Shown here piece by piece: positions 40,015 to 48,552 of a stretch of DNA of 64,000 bases; the stretch's first letter is position 1; the number at the start of each line of letters is the position of its first letter. Origin of the DNA: Youxingia wuxianensis (lineage in GTDB: Bacteria > Bacillota > Clostridia > Oscillospirales > Ruminococcaceae); contig NZ_JACRTD010000003.1 of assembly GCF_014385085.1 (NCBI RefSeq), positions 62,001 to 126,000 on the forward strand, given 5' to 3'. A program made the position numbers and the translations under genes. The notes beneath the pieces were generated by a model that saw nothing but the letters and a program-made list of their open reading frames with translations, searched no databases and was not told where the DNA came from.

Positions 40015-40968
40015 ATGAATAATAAGAATAAAATTGCAATATTAAGCAGCTATCATGGATGTTATTGTTTAAGCGCCAACCGTCTTCCGGGACCGGGAGA
40101 AACAGTTATGGGTCACACCTATGAAGTGACCGCCGGTGGTAAAGGCGGAAGCCAAGCGATTGTAGCGGCGTTCTTAGGCGGAAATGTGGCAACTTTTGGA
40201 CGTGTAGGCGCCGATGAATTCGGCCGCCGCGCCATGGAAGAATACGACAGTATCAATATTAATCGGGAACAGATGATTATGGATGATACCGTAAGTACCG
40301 GAATCGCCGGCATTTATATTGACGACCAGGGCGAAAATGCAATTATTATCGTCCAAGGGGCCAATGGGAAGGTTAGCCGGGAGGATGTAGATCGGGCGGC
40401 GCAAGCGATTTATAAAGATGCTTATATTGCCAGCTTCCAGCTGGAGGTAACTACCGATACGGTGGAATACGCTATCGAAAAAGCGCATTCTATGGGACTG
40501 ATTACGGTGTTGGATCCAGCGCCTGTGATCGACTTTAACCCGAAAATTTATAAATATTTGGATTATATTAAACCCAACGAACACGAGGCTTCCGTATACA
40601 GCGGAATTGAGGTTACAGATTTTGACAGCGCTGTAAAAGCAGGAAAATGGTTCTTGGATCAAGGAGTAAAACAGGGTGTCATTATTACTATGGGAAAAGA
40701 AGGGTGCGCTTTGATTACCCGAGAGGAAAGCAAATTCTTTAAAGCGCCTTATGTAGAGGCGATTGATTCTACCGGTTCCGGCGACGCTTTCACCGGAGCA
40801 TTGCTGATGGGGCTGGCGGAAGAATGGTCGATTGACGACGCTATCCTATATGCTAACTGTGCTGGAGCGGTTATGGCTACCAAAGGGGAAGAGGGGACAA
40901 TTTTTGAATGCTTCCCTCAGAAAGAAGAAACCGACGCCCTGCATAAGGAATACCTAAAAACGCTATAG
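40015..40968 (+). CDS. PfkB-family sugar kinase, ribokinase-like
   Basis: 317 residues from ATG at 40015, with AGGAG upstream (an ATG 9 bases earlier lies too near). N-terminal GGKGGSQAIVAAFLGGNVA and C-terminal IDSTGSGDAFTGALLMGL are the two PfkB signatures; the Asp of GSGDAF is the catalytic base. A conserved N-G-A region near residue 105 (VQGANGKV) recalls ribokinase. It probably phosphorylates the sugar of this operon before the aldolase step. Confidence 0.86.
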   Translation: MNNKNKIAILSSYHGCYCLSANRLPGPGETVMGHTYEVTAGGKGGSQAIVAAFLGGNVATFGRVGADEFGRRAMEEYDSININREQMIMDDTVSTGIAGIYIDDQGENAIIIVQGANGKVSREDVDRAAQAIYKDAYIASFQLEVTTDTVEYAIEKAHSMGLITVLDPAPVIDFNPKIYKYLDYIKPNEHEASVYSGIEVTDFDSAVKAGKWFLDQGVKQGVIITMGKEGCALITREESKFFKAPYVEAIDSTGSGDAFTGALLMGLAEEWSIDDAILYANCAGAVMATKGEEGTIFECFPQKEETDALHKEYLKTL

Positions 40969-40971
40969 TAA

Positions 40972-41034
40972 ACTTTATCATATTTAAACTGGCCGCCTCC
41001 CTAAAGGAGGCGGCCAGTTTAAATATGATAAAGT
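40972..41034. terminator. 29-base perfect inverted repeat, probable bidirectional terminator
   Basis: Two perfect 29-base arms (40972-41000 and 41006-41034) with a 5-base loop CTAAA. The right arm ends the pseudogene's reading frame (it encodes ARLYHI and the stop). It is far longer than ordinary terminators, and there is no long T-run. It may be a terminator or a mobile or recombination scar. Confidence 0.6.
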
Positions 41035-41372
41035 CGGGCGGCGTTCCCATAAAACAGATCCTCAGCAATCTTTTCCGCCTGGGATGAGGTGAAAAGCCCA
41101 TCCTCCATCTTTTGAGAAAGCACCAATGCCACCTGCTTGCGGGCAAGAACCTGATGACCATAAGCCTCGTCTGAAAAATTGCAATCCCCTCCAAAAGCAA
41201 AGATTTTAGTCAAGGGGACATTTTCCAGCTATTCACTAAGACTATCGCGGGCGGATTTTGGAGAAATACTATGTGCCCAACACATATTGAGATAGACGTT
41301 AGGAAACATTTTACATAATGCTCCTAGCTCATGTTGATACGGATAGCCTAAGCTACCGCATACTGCCCGCGC
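41019..41372 (-). pseudogene. Decayed amidohydrolase (uronate isomerase-like) C-terminal fragment
   Basis: Reading the minus strand, residues like GYPYQHELGALCKMFPNVYLNMCW, ARDSLSE, stop, LENVPL and FAFGGDCNFSDEAYGHQVLA align with the C-terminus of amidohydrolase-family enzymes. An in-frame TAG (41231-41229) replaces a likely Trp. The N-terminal part is gone, at about the point where the histidine kinase fragment begins. It ends at the palindrome. It cannot make an enzyme. Confidence 0.75.
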
Positions 41373-42049
41373 ATATAGCTAAGTCCCACGGGAATGGTAA
41401 ACTATCCGCCTTACAAGCGCAGATACAACCACACTTTTTGTATAATACGCTGTTTGCTATCAAACAACTGTGCGAATTGGGAGAAACGGAAAATGCCAAC
41501 GCCATGGTCAGCGGTCTTGCGAATTTTTATCGTATCGGTGTCAGCGGCGGACGAGAGATTATTCCTATCAAGGAGGAGATTTCCCATGTGGAAAGCTATC
41601 TGAGGATCCAGCAGATGCGTTATGAAGAGGATTTCTGCTATAGTATCCAGGTGGATGAAACTGTTTTATCCAATACTATCATCAAATTGACCTTGCAGCC
41701 ACTGGTAGAAAATGCCATCTATCATGGAATTAAAAGCAAGCGTGAGTTTGGAAGGATAGTCATATATGGCAGGAGGGAAGGGGAGAATGTTATCCTGGAG
41801 GTTCGGGACAACGGTGCCGGGATGGACAAGGAAACCCTTTTGGGGATTCATAGAATGTTGACAGATACTCAGGTCCATACCAGCCAAAGTTACGGTTTGA
41901 AAAATGTCAATACCCGACTGAAACTTCAATACGGGCAAGAATATGGCCTATCGGTGGAAAGTGAAATAGAAAAAGGTACTACAGTACGGGTAATTATCCC
42001 AGTGCAGGGAGCACAGCCTCCGGCAGTTCCCCAAGAGGAGGAAGAATAA
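41373..42049 (+). pseudogene. Truncated sensor histidine kinase (YesM-like), catalytic part only
   Basis: The kinase part (IQPHFLYNTL with the phospho-His, LQPLVENAIYHGI as N box, DNGAGMDKE as G box) is intact, but the sensor, membrane helices and HAMP of a normal YesM kinase of about 580 residues are missing. Homology begins about 41394. The bases just before it belong to the decayed amidohydrolase in the other direction. Whether any start codon yields a soluble kinase is unclear. It is directly followed by the response regulator gene, its natural partner. Confidence 0.7.
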
Positions 42050-43657
42050 ATGCATAAAGTGATTTTAATTGATGACGATACGATCATCTGTCGTGGAATC
42101 AGCCAAACCATCGATTGGCAGGGTAATGGGTTTATCCTATGTGGCGTGGCCAAGGACGCGATTCAAGGTCTGGAGCTAGTGGAAGAATATCGGCCAGATA
42201 TTGTGATCACCGATATAAAAATGCCGCTGATCAGCGGCATAGAATTGTGTGAGATACTCCAACAAGATTATCCTAATATTAAGGTTATTCTTCTCTCCGG
42301 ACATGAAGAATTTCACTTTGCCCAGAAGGCAATTGAACATAAAGCATTTTCTTATCTTACCAAACCTATTGAAAGCGAAAATCTATTAAAAGTATTAAAG
42401 GACGCAGTGGCCCAAGTGATCAAAGACGCCCAGGTGGAAACATTGCTCAAGGAAAGTATCCCTTTACTTAGACAGAATTTTTTAATCAGCCTTTTGACAA
42501 ACCGATATGACCGATCAACCCTTTCGGAAAAAATGAGTTTGTTTTCCATTCCTTCTGGGCACTACTGTGCGGTGACTTTATTTCGTATCTGTGATTATGG
42601 GGAGAAAGAAAAGTATGAAAGAGAAAAAGCAAAGATGTCTGCCCTTGTTTATTGTGGGAAGGTGTTCTCCTCTCAAAATAATACCAGCCTGGTGGACTAT
42701 GGAGAGAATGAAATTGTAGCGATCCATGTGACCGATAACCCAGATCAAATGCAAGTGAAAAATTGGCTCCAGGAAAGAGGAGAAGAGATCGTTCATTACT
42801 TTCATGATTTCTTGGGACTTACTTGCATAGCTGTTATTGGAAATATTTATGATATGGGAATAAAACATGTTTTCCGCTCTTATGAAGATATTTTGCGGGT
42901 GCTCAATTATGATTACACGCTGCAAAAAGGAAAAGTAGTATTCTCCAGCGATTTTTCTTATCCCAGCAGTACGCAGAACCCGACTTACAAAATGAAACAG
43001 CTGATCGATAATGTGGTGAAAGCGACTCTTTACCATTCCTGCGAGAATGCGCAGTCGGCAGCACAGAAACTGCGGCAATACTTTGGCAGATACTATCTTC
43101 CATTGGATCAAATACGGGCGGAACTAGTCCATTTAGCATTCAGCATTATTGCGCAAGCGGATGATTCAGATCTGCCGGAATATTTGACAGGGCATGGGGA
43201 AAATCCAGAGCAAATGGTATCCCAACTTTATAATTGCTCCCATATAGATGATATTTTCCTTCGGCTCCGGCAATTTATTACAGCGGTTTCCCATTATATT
43301 CAGGACAAGCAAACCAGCTATCATCAGCGGATGATTATGAAAGCGGTACAGTTTATCAAATGTAACTATCGCGATCCATCGCTTTCTCTAAAAACAACAG
43401 CCTCTTTTGTCGGTATCAGCCATTCCTATTTAAGCTTGCTTTTTAAAAAAGAAATGGGCGTCAAATTTTTTGATTATCTGTTGGAAATACGTATGAATAC
43501 GGCACTGGACTTAATTAAGACCACGGACTATAAAACCTATGAGATATCCGAACTGGTGGGTTATGCCAATCCTCACTACTTCAGCGCCAGTTTTAAAAAA
43601 TATTTTGGGGTTACTATTTCCGAGGTGAAACGACTAGATACAGAACCTTCCTCATAA
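42050..43657 (+). CDS. AraC-type response regulator (YesN-like)
   Basis: 535 residues. A receiver domain at the N-terminus has ILIDDD, phosphoacceptor Asp55 in IVITDIKMP, and LTKPIE with Lys. A long linker region follows and the last 100 residues form an AraC double HTH (LKTTASFVGISHSYLSLLF, ISELVGYANPHYFSASFKK). Its partner kinase has lost its sensor half, so this regulator may be orphaned or answer to another kinase. GAGGAGGAAG lies upstream. Confidence 0.88.
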   Translation: MHKVILIDDDTIICRGISQTIDWQGNGFILCGVAKDAIQGLELVEEYRPDIVITDIKMPLISGIELCEILQQDYPNIKVILLSGHEEFHFAQKAIEHKAFSYLTKPIESENLLKVLKDAVAQVIKDAQVETLLKESIPLLRQNFLISLLTNRYDRSTLSEKMSLFSIPSGHYCAVTLFRICDYGEKEKYEREKAKMSALVYCGKVFSSQNNTSLVDYGENEIVAIHVTDNPDQMQVKNWLQERGEEIVHYFHDFLGLTCIAVIGNIYDMGIKHVFRSYEDILRVLNYDYTLQKGKVVFSSDFSYPSSTQNPTYKMKQLIDNVVKATLYHSCENAQSAAQKLRQYFGRYYLPLDQIRAELVHLAFSIIAQADDSDLPEYLTGHGENPEQMVSQLYNCSHIDDIFLRLRQFITAVSHYIQDKQTSYHQRMIMKAVQFIKCNYRDPSLSLKTTASFVGISHSYLSLLFKKEMGVKFFDYLLEIRMNTALDLIKTTDYKTYEISELVGYANPHYFSASFKKYFGVTISEVKRLDTEPSS

Positions 43658-43660
43658 ACA

Positions 43661-43690
43661 AAGAACCGGCAGATACCTGCCGGTTCTTTA
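43661..43690. terminator. Bidirectional terminator between the response regulator and the S-layer-like gene
   Basis: Stem AAGAACCGGCAG with CTGCCGGTTCTT and loop ATAC, flanked by A and T runs. It separates convergent genes. Confidence 0.88.
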
Positions 43691-43702
43691 TTGTTGATTG
43701 TA

Positions 43703-46399
43703 TTATCTGCCAGTGTTGGGGATCGGTTTACTCGAACCGCCGCCGTTATTGCTATTGCCCCCATTATTATTTTTGTCTGGCAGTTTGTCGCCATCGGCGT
43801 CATAGATGATTTTTGGATTGCCGGCACAGATAATATAGTGTCCCAGAGTACGTACACGGGTACGGAACACCGGCTCGTCATTATCATTGGTAGTATATTC
43901 AAACAAAGAAGTCACTTTTGCAATTTTACCGTCTACCACCTGATAAATCTGGATTTTATTGGGGGATACGGTTTCCTCCCCATCCTCATCAATGAATGGA
44001 TTGTTCAAATCCAATACCGCACGGGAAGTACTGTCAATAGTGGAACTGCCTACGAAATTACGAACATAAACGTCATAATTATCAAAGGTTTTTCGAAGTC
44101 CAGCTTCCAGTTTGGTTCTCAGTTTAGGATAGAAAGCGGAAGGATTGCTATCCGCTTTAAAGGTTAACGTGGCCAGGACATCACCGTTGTTATTAGACCA
44201 GGTGACAATGTTTTTCTCGTTTTCTGTAGGAACGATTACAATACCGCCCTCTCCTATCGTGATGTCATTATCTCCGTTCAGATTGGTATTTTGAATATAG
44301 AGACGGATCGGGACGGAAATTCTGTTGCCTTTTTTCAGATAACCGGCAGGCTGCTCTCCCATAAGTTCATAGGCTTCCAGCGTCAGCGCGGATTTCATAT
44401 AATCGATTTTCGCCCGATATTCAATCCCTCTAGGAGAAGTGGTGCTTGCATTGCTATAAGCGGTATTAGAATCTATCGGAGCGCCCAGGTCATAATAATC
44501 CTTGGATAACACTTTGGCTGCCGCCGCCTCTTTGGAATATAATTCATTTGCGCTTACTGTCAAGTTCTTATATACAGAATCCCATAGATCATTACTTTCA
44601 GTAGGCTTATTGTTGCCTGTCGGACGGTTGTAGCCGGCAATAGGCTGCCCCAGCTCAGATTCTTTTTGGGCAACATTCTTACAAGCGGCCAGAGCATCCA
44701 AGAACTCCTGGGAACCGGTTTGAGTTCCTTGGAAGAGGGCGTTGTTGATATCGCCGTAGGCGATAGCTGCCAACTTGTTGTATTCCTCTGAAGTGGAAGA
44801 GGAAGGGGCGTCCTTGTAAGCTTTATAGGCCTCTCGTTCGGCAATCGCTGAGGCGATATCGTTCTCAATGGTTTTTAATTGAGCGAACAAGCCTTCGTTT
44901 CCTTGATTAGAGGTCCCTGTCACCAATGGGGTTATTGCAGTAGTGACTGTTATAGCCATTGTTTCCGCAGCAGGTACGACAGCGGGTACGGGATCTAACG
45001 TATTAAATGCGCCAGGGACAGTAATATTAGGGGTGTTCACAGCGTTATAGACGGCATAATTAAAGGTAGTGCCTTGATACTGAGCCGGACGCTGGGAAGG
45101 GGTTGCGGAAAGGATATTGCCGTTTAGAGCTGTTTTTGTCCCTTCGTAGGTATTCAGGGCGCTGGTGTAGTTTGTCAGGGCAGAATCAAACGTGTTTTTG
45201 GAAGCGGTATAATTGTTCAGCGCCTGGTTGTAAGCGCCAGTCAACTGGTTATATACCTCCGCTGTTACTTGACCCGGAATCGTGTTTCCTGCCTGAGCCG
45301 CTATATTTTGCGCTGCGGTCTGAAGCTCTGTGAGTTTCGCGCTAAGATCGGCGGCAGCGCTGTTATACGCTTGTACCTGAGTATCAAGAGCGGCGTAGGC
45401 ATTGTTCAGGGCTGAAATTTTCCCATCCAGTCCCGCAGCGGTAATGCTTTCCGCCTTTGCCGCCCAGTCAGCGCCTAAACTTCCGTTGGCGCTGGTAAAA
45501 GGGGGAGTAGCTCCCAGGGCGGTATCTCCTACTTTATTAAAGGCCTCTACATATTTGTTGTGGTTCTGCTGGTAGGTAGGATCGATAGTTGCAGAGGCAT
45601 TTCTCAAAGCTTCCATCTTAGCAGCCTTGATAGCCGCAAGGGAATTAGCCGCTGGGGAAGAGGAATTCATACTTTCTCCATACAAGGCTTTTAAAGCGGC
45701 ATCCACCTCTGCGGTAGCGGAATCTAACGCGGATTTATGAGGGGAAACCGTAGAATTTAGCACAGCATCTATATTAGCGGTAGCTTCTTTCAAGGCCTGC
45801 TGGAGACGGGCGGTTTCGTTTTTCAGAGCAGTCAGGTCTCCGGATGTAGGCGGAGTAAAATTTTTAGCCTCCACAAACCAGTAGCTTTTGGACAGATTAG
45901 GAGTATTCCCCCTATAATAGACTTCCAGCTTGCTTAAAGTATCAAGATTTGCAAAAAGAGTAGGGTCCAGAGCTTCATTGACCAAATTTTTTCTGGCGGT
46001 AAAGATCAGCTTAAATTCCGCCTTCAGCTCTTTGTCTGTAGTGGTATCTTTGATAACGATCTCAATACAGGGAATACGTTTGCCATTAAATTTTTTCTCC
46101 ACAATTTTAGCGGAAGAGATCATACTCCCATTTTTGTCACGATCCAGGGTCATGGTCATTAAATTTTTATCTGTCAAATATTCATATTTGTCATTCAGCT
46201 TAATGTAGACGGTCTGGCCGGGCTGAAGCACATCGTTGTTGTTGTCGATGAGACGATCACCGTCACTGCTATAGATACCATAATCAGCGATCAGTTCGGC
46301 GGCGTCATTTTTATCCCAAGGGAATGTGGCTGCATAGGCTGGCATACTCAGTGATATGAGCATAACCAAAGCCAATAGTGCGGATAAAATTTTTCTCAT
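43703..46399 (-). CDS. Large secreted coiled-coil protein ending in PNTGR
   Basis: 898 residues. A signal peptide (MRKILSALLALVM, cleavage near AYA/ATF) is followed by a beta domain with LQPGQTVYIKLND and KLEVYYRGN, then about 450 residues of Ala/Thr/Asn-rich helical coiled coil, then a second beta domain repeating the first type (VPIRLYIQNTNL, ITIGEGGIVIVP). The end is an Asn/Gly linker and KPIPNTGR. The final PNTG motif has no hydrophobic tail, so it is not a normal sortase signal. It is probably a surface or S-layer-like protein. Confidence 0.7.
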   Translation of the reverse strand: MRKILSALLALVMLISLSMPAYAATFPWDKNDAAELIADYGIYSSDGDRLIDNNNDVLQPGQTVYIKLNDKYEYLTDKNLMTMTLDRDKNGSMISSAKIVEKKFNGKRIPCIEIVIKDTTTDKELKAEFKLIFTARKNLVNEALDPTLFANLDTLSKLEVYYRGNTPNLSKSYWFVEAKNFTPPTSGDLTALKNETARLQQALKEATANIDAVLNSTVSPHKSALDSATAEVDAALKALYGESMNSSSPAANSLAAIKAAKMEALRNASATIDPTYQQNHNKYVEAFNKVGDTALGATPPFTSANGSLGADWAAKAESITAAGLDGKISALNNAYAALDTQVQAYNSAAADLSAKLTELQTAAQNIAAQAGNTIPGQVTAEVYNQLTGAYNQALNNYTASKNTFDSALTNYTSALNTYEGTKTALNGNILSATPSQRPAQYQGTTFNYAVYNAVNTPNITVPGAFNTLDPVPAVVPAAETMAITVTTAITPLVTGTSNQGNEGLFAQLKTIENDIASAIAEREAYKAYKDAPSSSTSEEYNKLAAIAYGDINNALFQGTQTGSQEFLDALAACKNVAQKESELGQPIAGYNRPTGNNKPTESNDLWDSVYKNLTVSANELYSKEAAAAKVLSKDYYDLGAPIDSNTAYSNASTTSPRGIEYRAKIDYMKSALTLEAYELMGEQPAGYLKKGNRISVPIRLYIQNTNLNGDNDITIGEGGIVIVPTENEKNIVTWSNNNGDVLATLTFKADSNPSAFYPKLRTKLEAGLRKTFDNYDVYVRNFVGSSTIDSTSRAVLDLNNPFIDEDGEETVSPNKIQIYQVVDGKIAKVTSLFEYTTNDNDEPVFRTRVRTLGHYIICAGNPKIIYDADGDKLPDKNNNGGNSNNGGGSSKPIPNTGR

Positions 46400-46842
46400 T
46401 GGTCTACCTCCTTTGAAAATAGAGCATCACAATTCTCTCATAATAGTAGTGTACACAAATGCGGAAAATAATGCTTCTATTTACAAATAATATTATTTTC
46501 TTTTACTTTTATAGGCAACATAAAAAAGTTATGACTTGGCGTATAATTTTTCCTAATTTACGACACTAATGGAGTAGTTTGAAGAGCGAAAGGATGAATA
46601 TTCATGTGGAATAGTTGTTGAAATTAAGATGAAAGTCGGGGGAAAGACCATAAAATCGGAGAATTGTTTTGTGGAAAACTTGGTGGAAAGTGTTTATAAC
46701 TTTGCGTATATTCATCTTAATCCGGTCGAACTGTGTCGAAAAAAGAGAAAAAAATCAATGGGAATTTGAGTCTTTTATTTTGGAATTAATTGAGGTATAA
46801 TAAAATTTAATTAAACTTTCCAACGCGAGGAGTCATATAAAA
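46400..46842. other. Gap of 443 bases with a transposase relic
   Basis: AT-rich sequence between divergent genes. It holds ribosome and promoter sites for both sides and, at 46629 to 46769, an open reading relic of a REP-type transposase. A TATAAT box at about 46796 with a weak -35 precedes the SGNH gene. I see nothing else. Confidence 0.5.
46629..46769 (+). pseudogene. Relic of a TnpA-REP (RAYT, Y1-type) transposase
   Basis: A 46-codon stretch has TIKSENCFVENLVESV, then YNFAYIHLNPVE. The latter matches the conserved RYIHLNPV block of IS200-related REP transposases, and the former the S-x-x-VE-D/N region before it. The HUH catalytic part is absent. It is probably a fragment left by a lost copy. 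Confidence 0.5.
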
Positions 46843-47688
46843 ATGGACAAGCCTTTTAAAATAAATCGCGGTCATAATGGCAACAAAGTATGGGTAGTCA
46901 TAGGCATGGTTGTTTTGGCTGCCTTGTTTTCCTTGGGCGCCGCCGCTTTGTGGCAGAATTTTCAGCAGGAAGATCAACTTGCTCCTTCCCAGCCCGCGCA
47001 GCCGTCAAGTTCTGTTTCCGAACCGGAACCGGAACCTGTATCAGAACCGGAGCCGGAACCTGAACCGGAGCCGGCCCTTCCTCAAATCGAAGGAGCTGTG
47101 CCGGAAAGCGAACGAGTAAAGAGCAGCTATTTTGACGACGCAGTATTTGTAGGAGATTCGATTACCACAGGCATCCCTCTTTATCAAATTATGGATAACG
47201 CTGAGGTTTTGGCAGGGACGGGAATCAACCTGTCCAGTATTTATACAGAGGCCGTAGTCAAACAGGAGGACGGGGAGCGCATTACCATTATGGATGGACT
47301 GAAAAAGAAACAGTTCGCTAAGGTATATCTTCTCCTGGGAGGAAATGAAGTGAGAGATATGCCCAAGGATTCTTTTATCCAGAGGTATTCCAGCTTTTTG
47401 GACGACGTACGGGAGCTGCAGCCGGATAGTATTATCTATGTACAGTCTATTACCCCGGTGACGGCAGAAAATAATTATAATATGGATAATAACCGCATTA
47501 ATGAGTATAACGAGGCTTTGGTTGAGTTGTGTGGAGAAAAAAAGGTGTATTTTGTCAACATCGCGGAAGCGCTGAAAGATGACAAGGGAGAATTGCCTTT
47601 GGAAGCTTCACCAGCGGACGGGATGCATTTCAATGCGGATTATTATAGAAAATGGTTCGAGTATCTAAAAACGCATACTGTAAGTTAA
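46843..47688 (+). CDS. Membrane-anchored SGNH/GDSL hydrolase
   Basis: 281 residues. One membrane helix (about 12 to 33), a Glu-Pro repeat stalk (PEPEPVSEPEPEPEP, about 60 to 85), then an SGNH hydrolase domain: FVGDSITTG (block I Ser), LLLGGNEV (Gly and Asn blocks) and DGMHFN (block V Asp and His). Such enzymes deacetylate or esterify surface polymers. The CGAGGAG ribosome site is weak but well spaced. It is followed by a DUF4358 lipoprotein gene, a common pair in Clostridia. Confidence 0.85.
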   Translation: MDKPFKINRGHNGNKVWVVIGMVVLAALFSLGAAALWQNFQQEDQLAPSQPAQPSSSVSEPEPEPVSEPEPEPEPEPALPQIEGAVPESERVKSSYFDDAVFVGDSITTGIPLYQIMDNAEVLAGTGINLSSIYTEAVVKQEDGERITIMDGLKKKQFAKVYLLLGGNEVRDMPKDSFIQRYSSFLDDVRELQPDSIIYVQSITPVTAENNYNMDNNRINEYNEALVELCGEKKVYFVNIAEALKDDKGELPLEASPADGMHFNADYYRKWFEYLKTHTVS

Positions 47689-47703
47689 GGAGATTTTATT
47701 TGT

Positions 47704-48186
47704 ATGAAAAAGAGTTTAGCAGCGATTTTAACAGTGGTGATAATTTTGGCGGCGTTTGCCGGATGCGGCGGAAAAGACACTGAGACTTCGGTGGAGCCCC
47801 TTGTAAACGACGTAGCCAGTGCGGTCGTGGAAGCCACCGCCTTTAAGGATTCCCTGTCCCAGTTGGAAGGGGATGCGGTTTTCAATATTTATAATTTGGA
47901 AGAGAGCCAGCTGGAGGACAAAGCGGTTTATGTGGGTACCGGCGCTACCGCGGAAGAGGTTGCTGTATTCAAGGCAAAAACTGCTGATGATGTGGAAAAA
48001 ATTAAGGCTGCTATCCAGGAACGGCTGGAGGATCAGACGTTTAACTTCCAGAACTATGTCCCCGGGGAGATGACCAAAATTGAAAATCCGTTGATCGCGG
48101 CCAATGGAAATTATGTGATGCTGGTATTAGCGGATGACAGTGCTGCGGCGCAGCAGGCGTTTGACGCTCAGTTTACAGAGAAATAA
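47704..48186 (+). CDS. DUF4358 lipoprotein
   Basis: 160 residues. A lipoprotein signal peptide ends in AFAGCGG. The mature part has YVGTGATAEEVAVFKAK and VMLVLADDSAAAQQAF, the DUF4358 pattern. The function is unknown; it is nearly always encoded beside a secreted hydrolase such as the SGNH protein here, 15 bases upstream. Confidence 0.85.
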   Translation: MKKSLAAILTVVIILAAFAGCGGKDTETSVEPLVNDVASAVVEATAFKDSLSQLEGDAVFNIYNLEESQLEDKAVYVGTGATAEEVAVFKAKTADDVEKIKAAIQERLEDQTFNFQNYVPGEMTKIENPLIAANGNYVMLVLADDSAAAQQAFDAQFTEK

Positions 48187-48193
48187 GCGGCAC

Positions 48194-48232
48194 AAAGGGG
48201 AACGGGAACCATTTCCGTTCCCCTTTATTTGT
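48194..48232 (+). terminator. Terminator after the DUF4358 gene
   Basis: Stem AAAGGGGAACGG with CCGTTCCCCTTT, then AT-rich bases. It ends the SGNH operon. Confidence 0.85.
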
Positions 48233-48322
48233 TTTAAATAGAGCGTTTGGAACCAAATACGGCCTTTAAAGACCGTTTTGATAATTTAAGGAGAAGTAGT
48301 TCTCGGTAACGTAAAATTACGC

Positions 48323-48350
48323 TTGCAATCGGCGGATTATGTGATATACT
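48323..48350 (+). promoter_or_regulatory. Promoter of the corA leader
   Basis: TTGCAA (48323-48328), a 16-base spacer and TATACT (48345-48350). Transcription would begin near 48357, just before the first hairpin arm of the leader. Confidence 0.7.
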
Positions 48351-48356
48351 GATTAA

Positions 48357-48552
48357 GATGGAGAAATAGGCAATACTAAGTAAAAGTGCCTCGTTTCCTC
48401 CATAAAAGTATCATAAAAATAAAAGGTATGGAGGTGTCGTTGTGAACCCTGACCCTGGAAGTTGCCCGAGTAGAAACAGCATTTTAAAAAAATTAATACA
48501 GGCAGGGGGAGACAGCGGTTTTTGCCCCCTGTAAAAGAAGGGGGTAAGCGCC
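48357..48552 (+). promoter_or_regulatory. corA 5' leader RNA with nested alternative hairpins
   Basis: A leader of about 195 bases. ATGGAG (48358-48363) can pair with CTCCAT (48398-48403), and CCTCCATA (48397-48404) can instead pair with TATGGAGG (48427-48434), the ribosome site of the leader peptide. Further on, CAGGGGG (48503-48509) can pair with CCCCCTG (48525-48531), and CCCCCT can instead pair with AGGGGG (48539-48544), the corA ribosome site. So two mutually exclusive pairs control the leader peptide and corA. The likely signal is magnesium; this is inference. Confidence 0.6.
48442..48534 (+). CDS. corA leader peptide, mgtL-like
   Basis: A 30-codon frame begins with GTG (48442), 7 bases after GGAGG. 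The product starts MNPDPGSCPSR and ends GFCPL. Acidic/Pro dipeptides at the start recall the MgtL leader (MEPDP) of Salmonella, where such residues make ribosomes unstable at low magnesium. Its end overlaps the hairpin that exposes or hides the corA ribosome site. No such peptide is a recognised family here; the role is inferred from position and sequence. Confidence 0.6.
   Translation: MNPDPGSCPSRNSILKKLIQAGGDSGFCPL

Noticed and set aside
46660..46710. TGTGGAAAA and GGTGGAAAG as DnaA boxes of an origin
   Set aside because: Only one near-match; the bases read better as the transposase relic.
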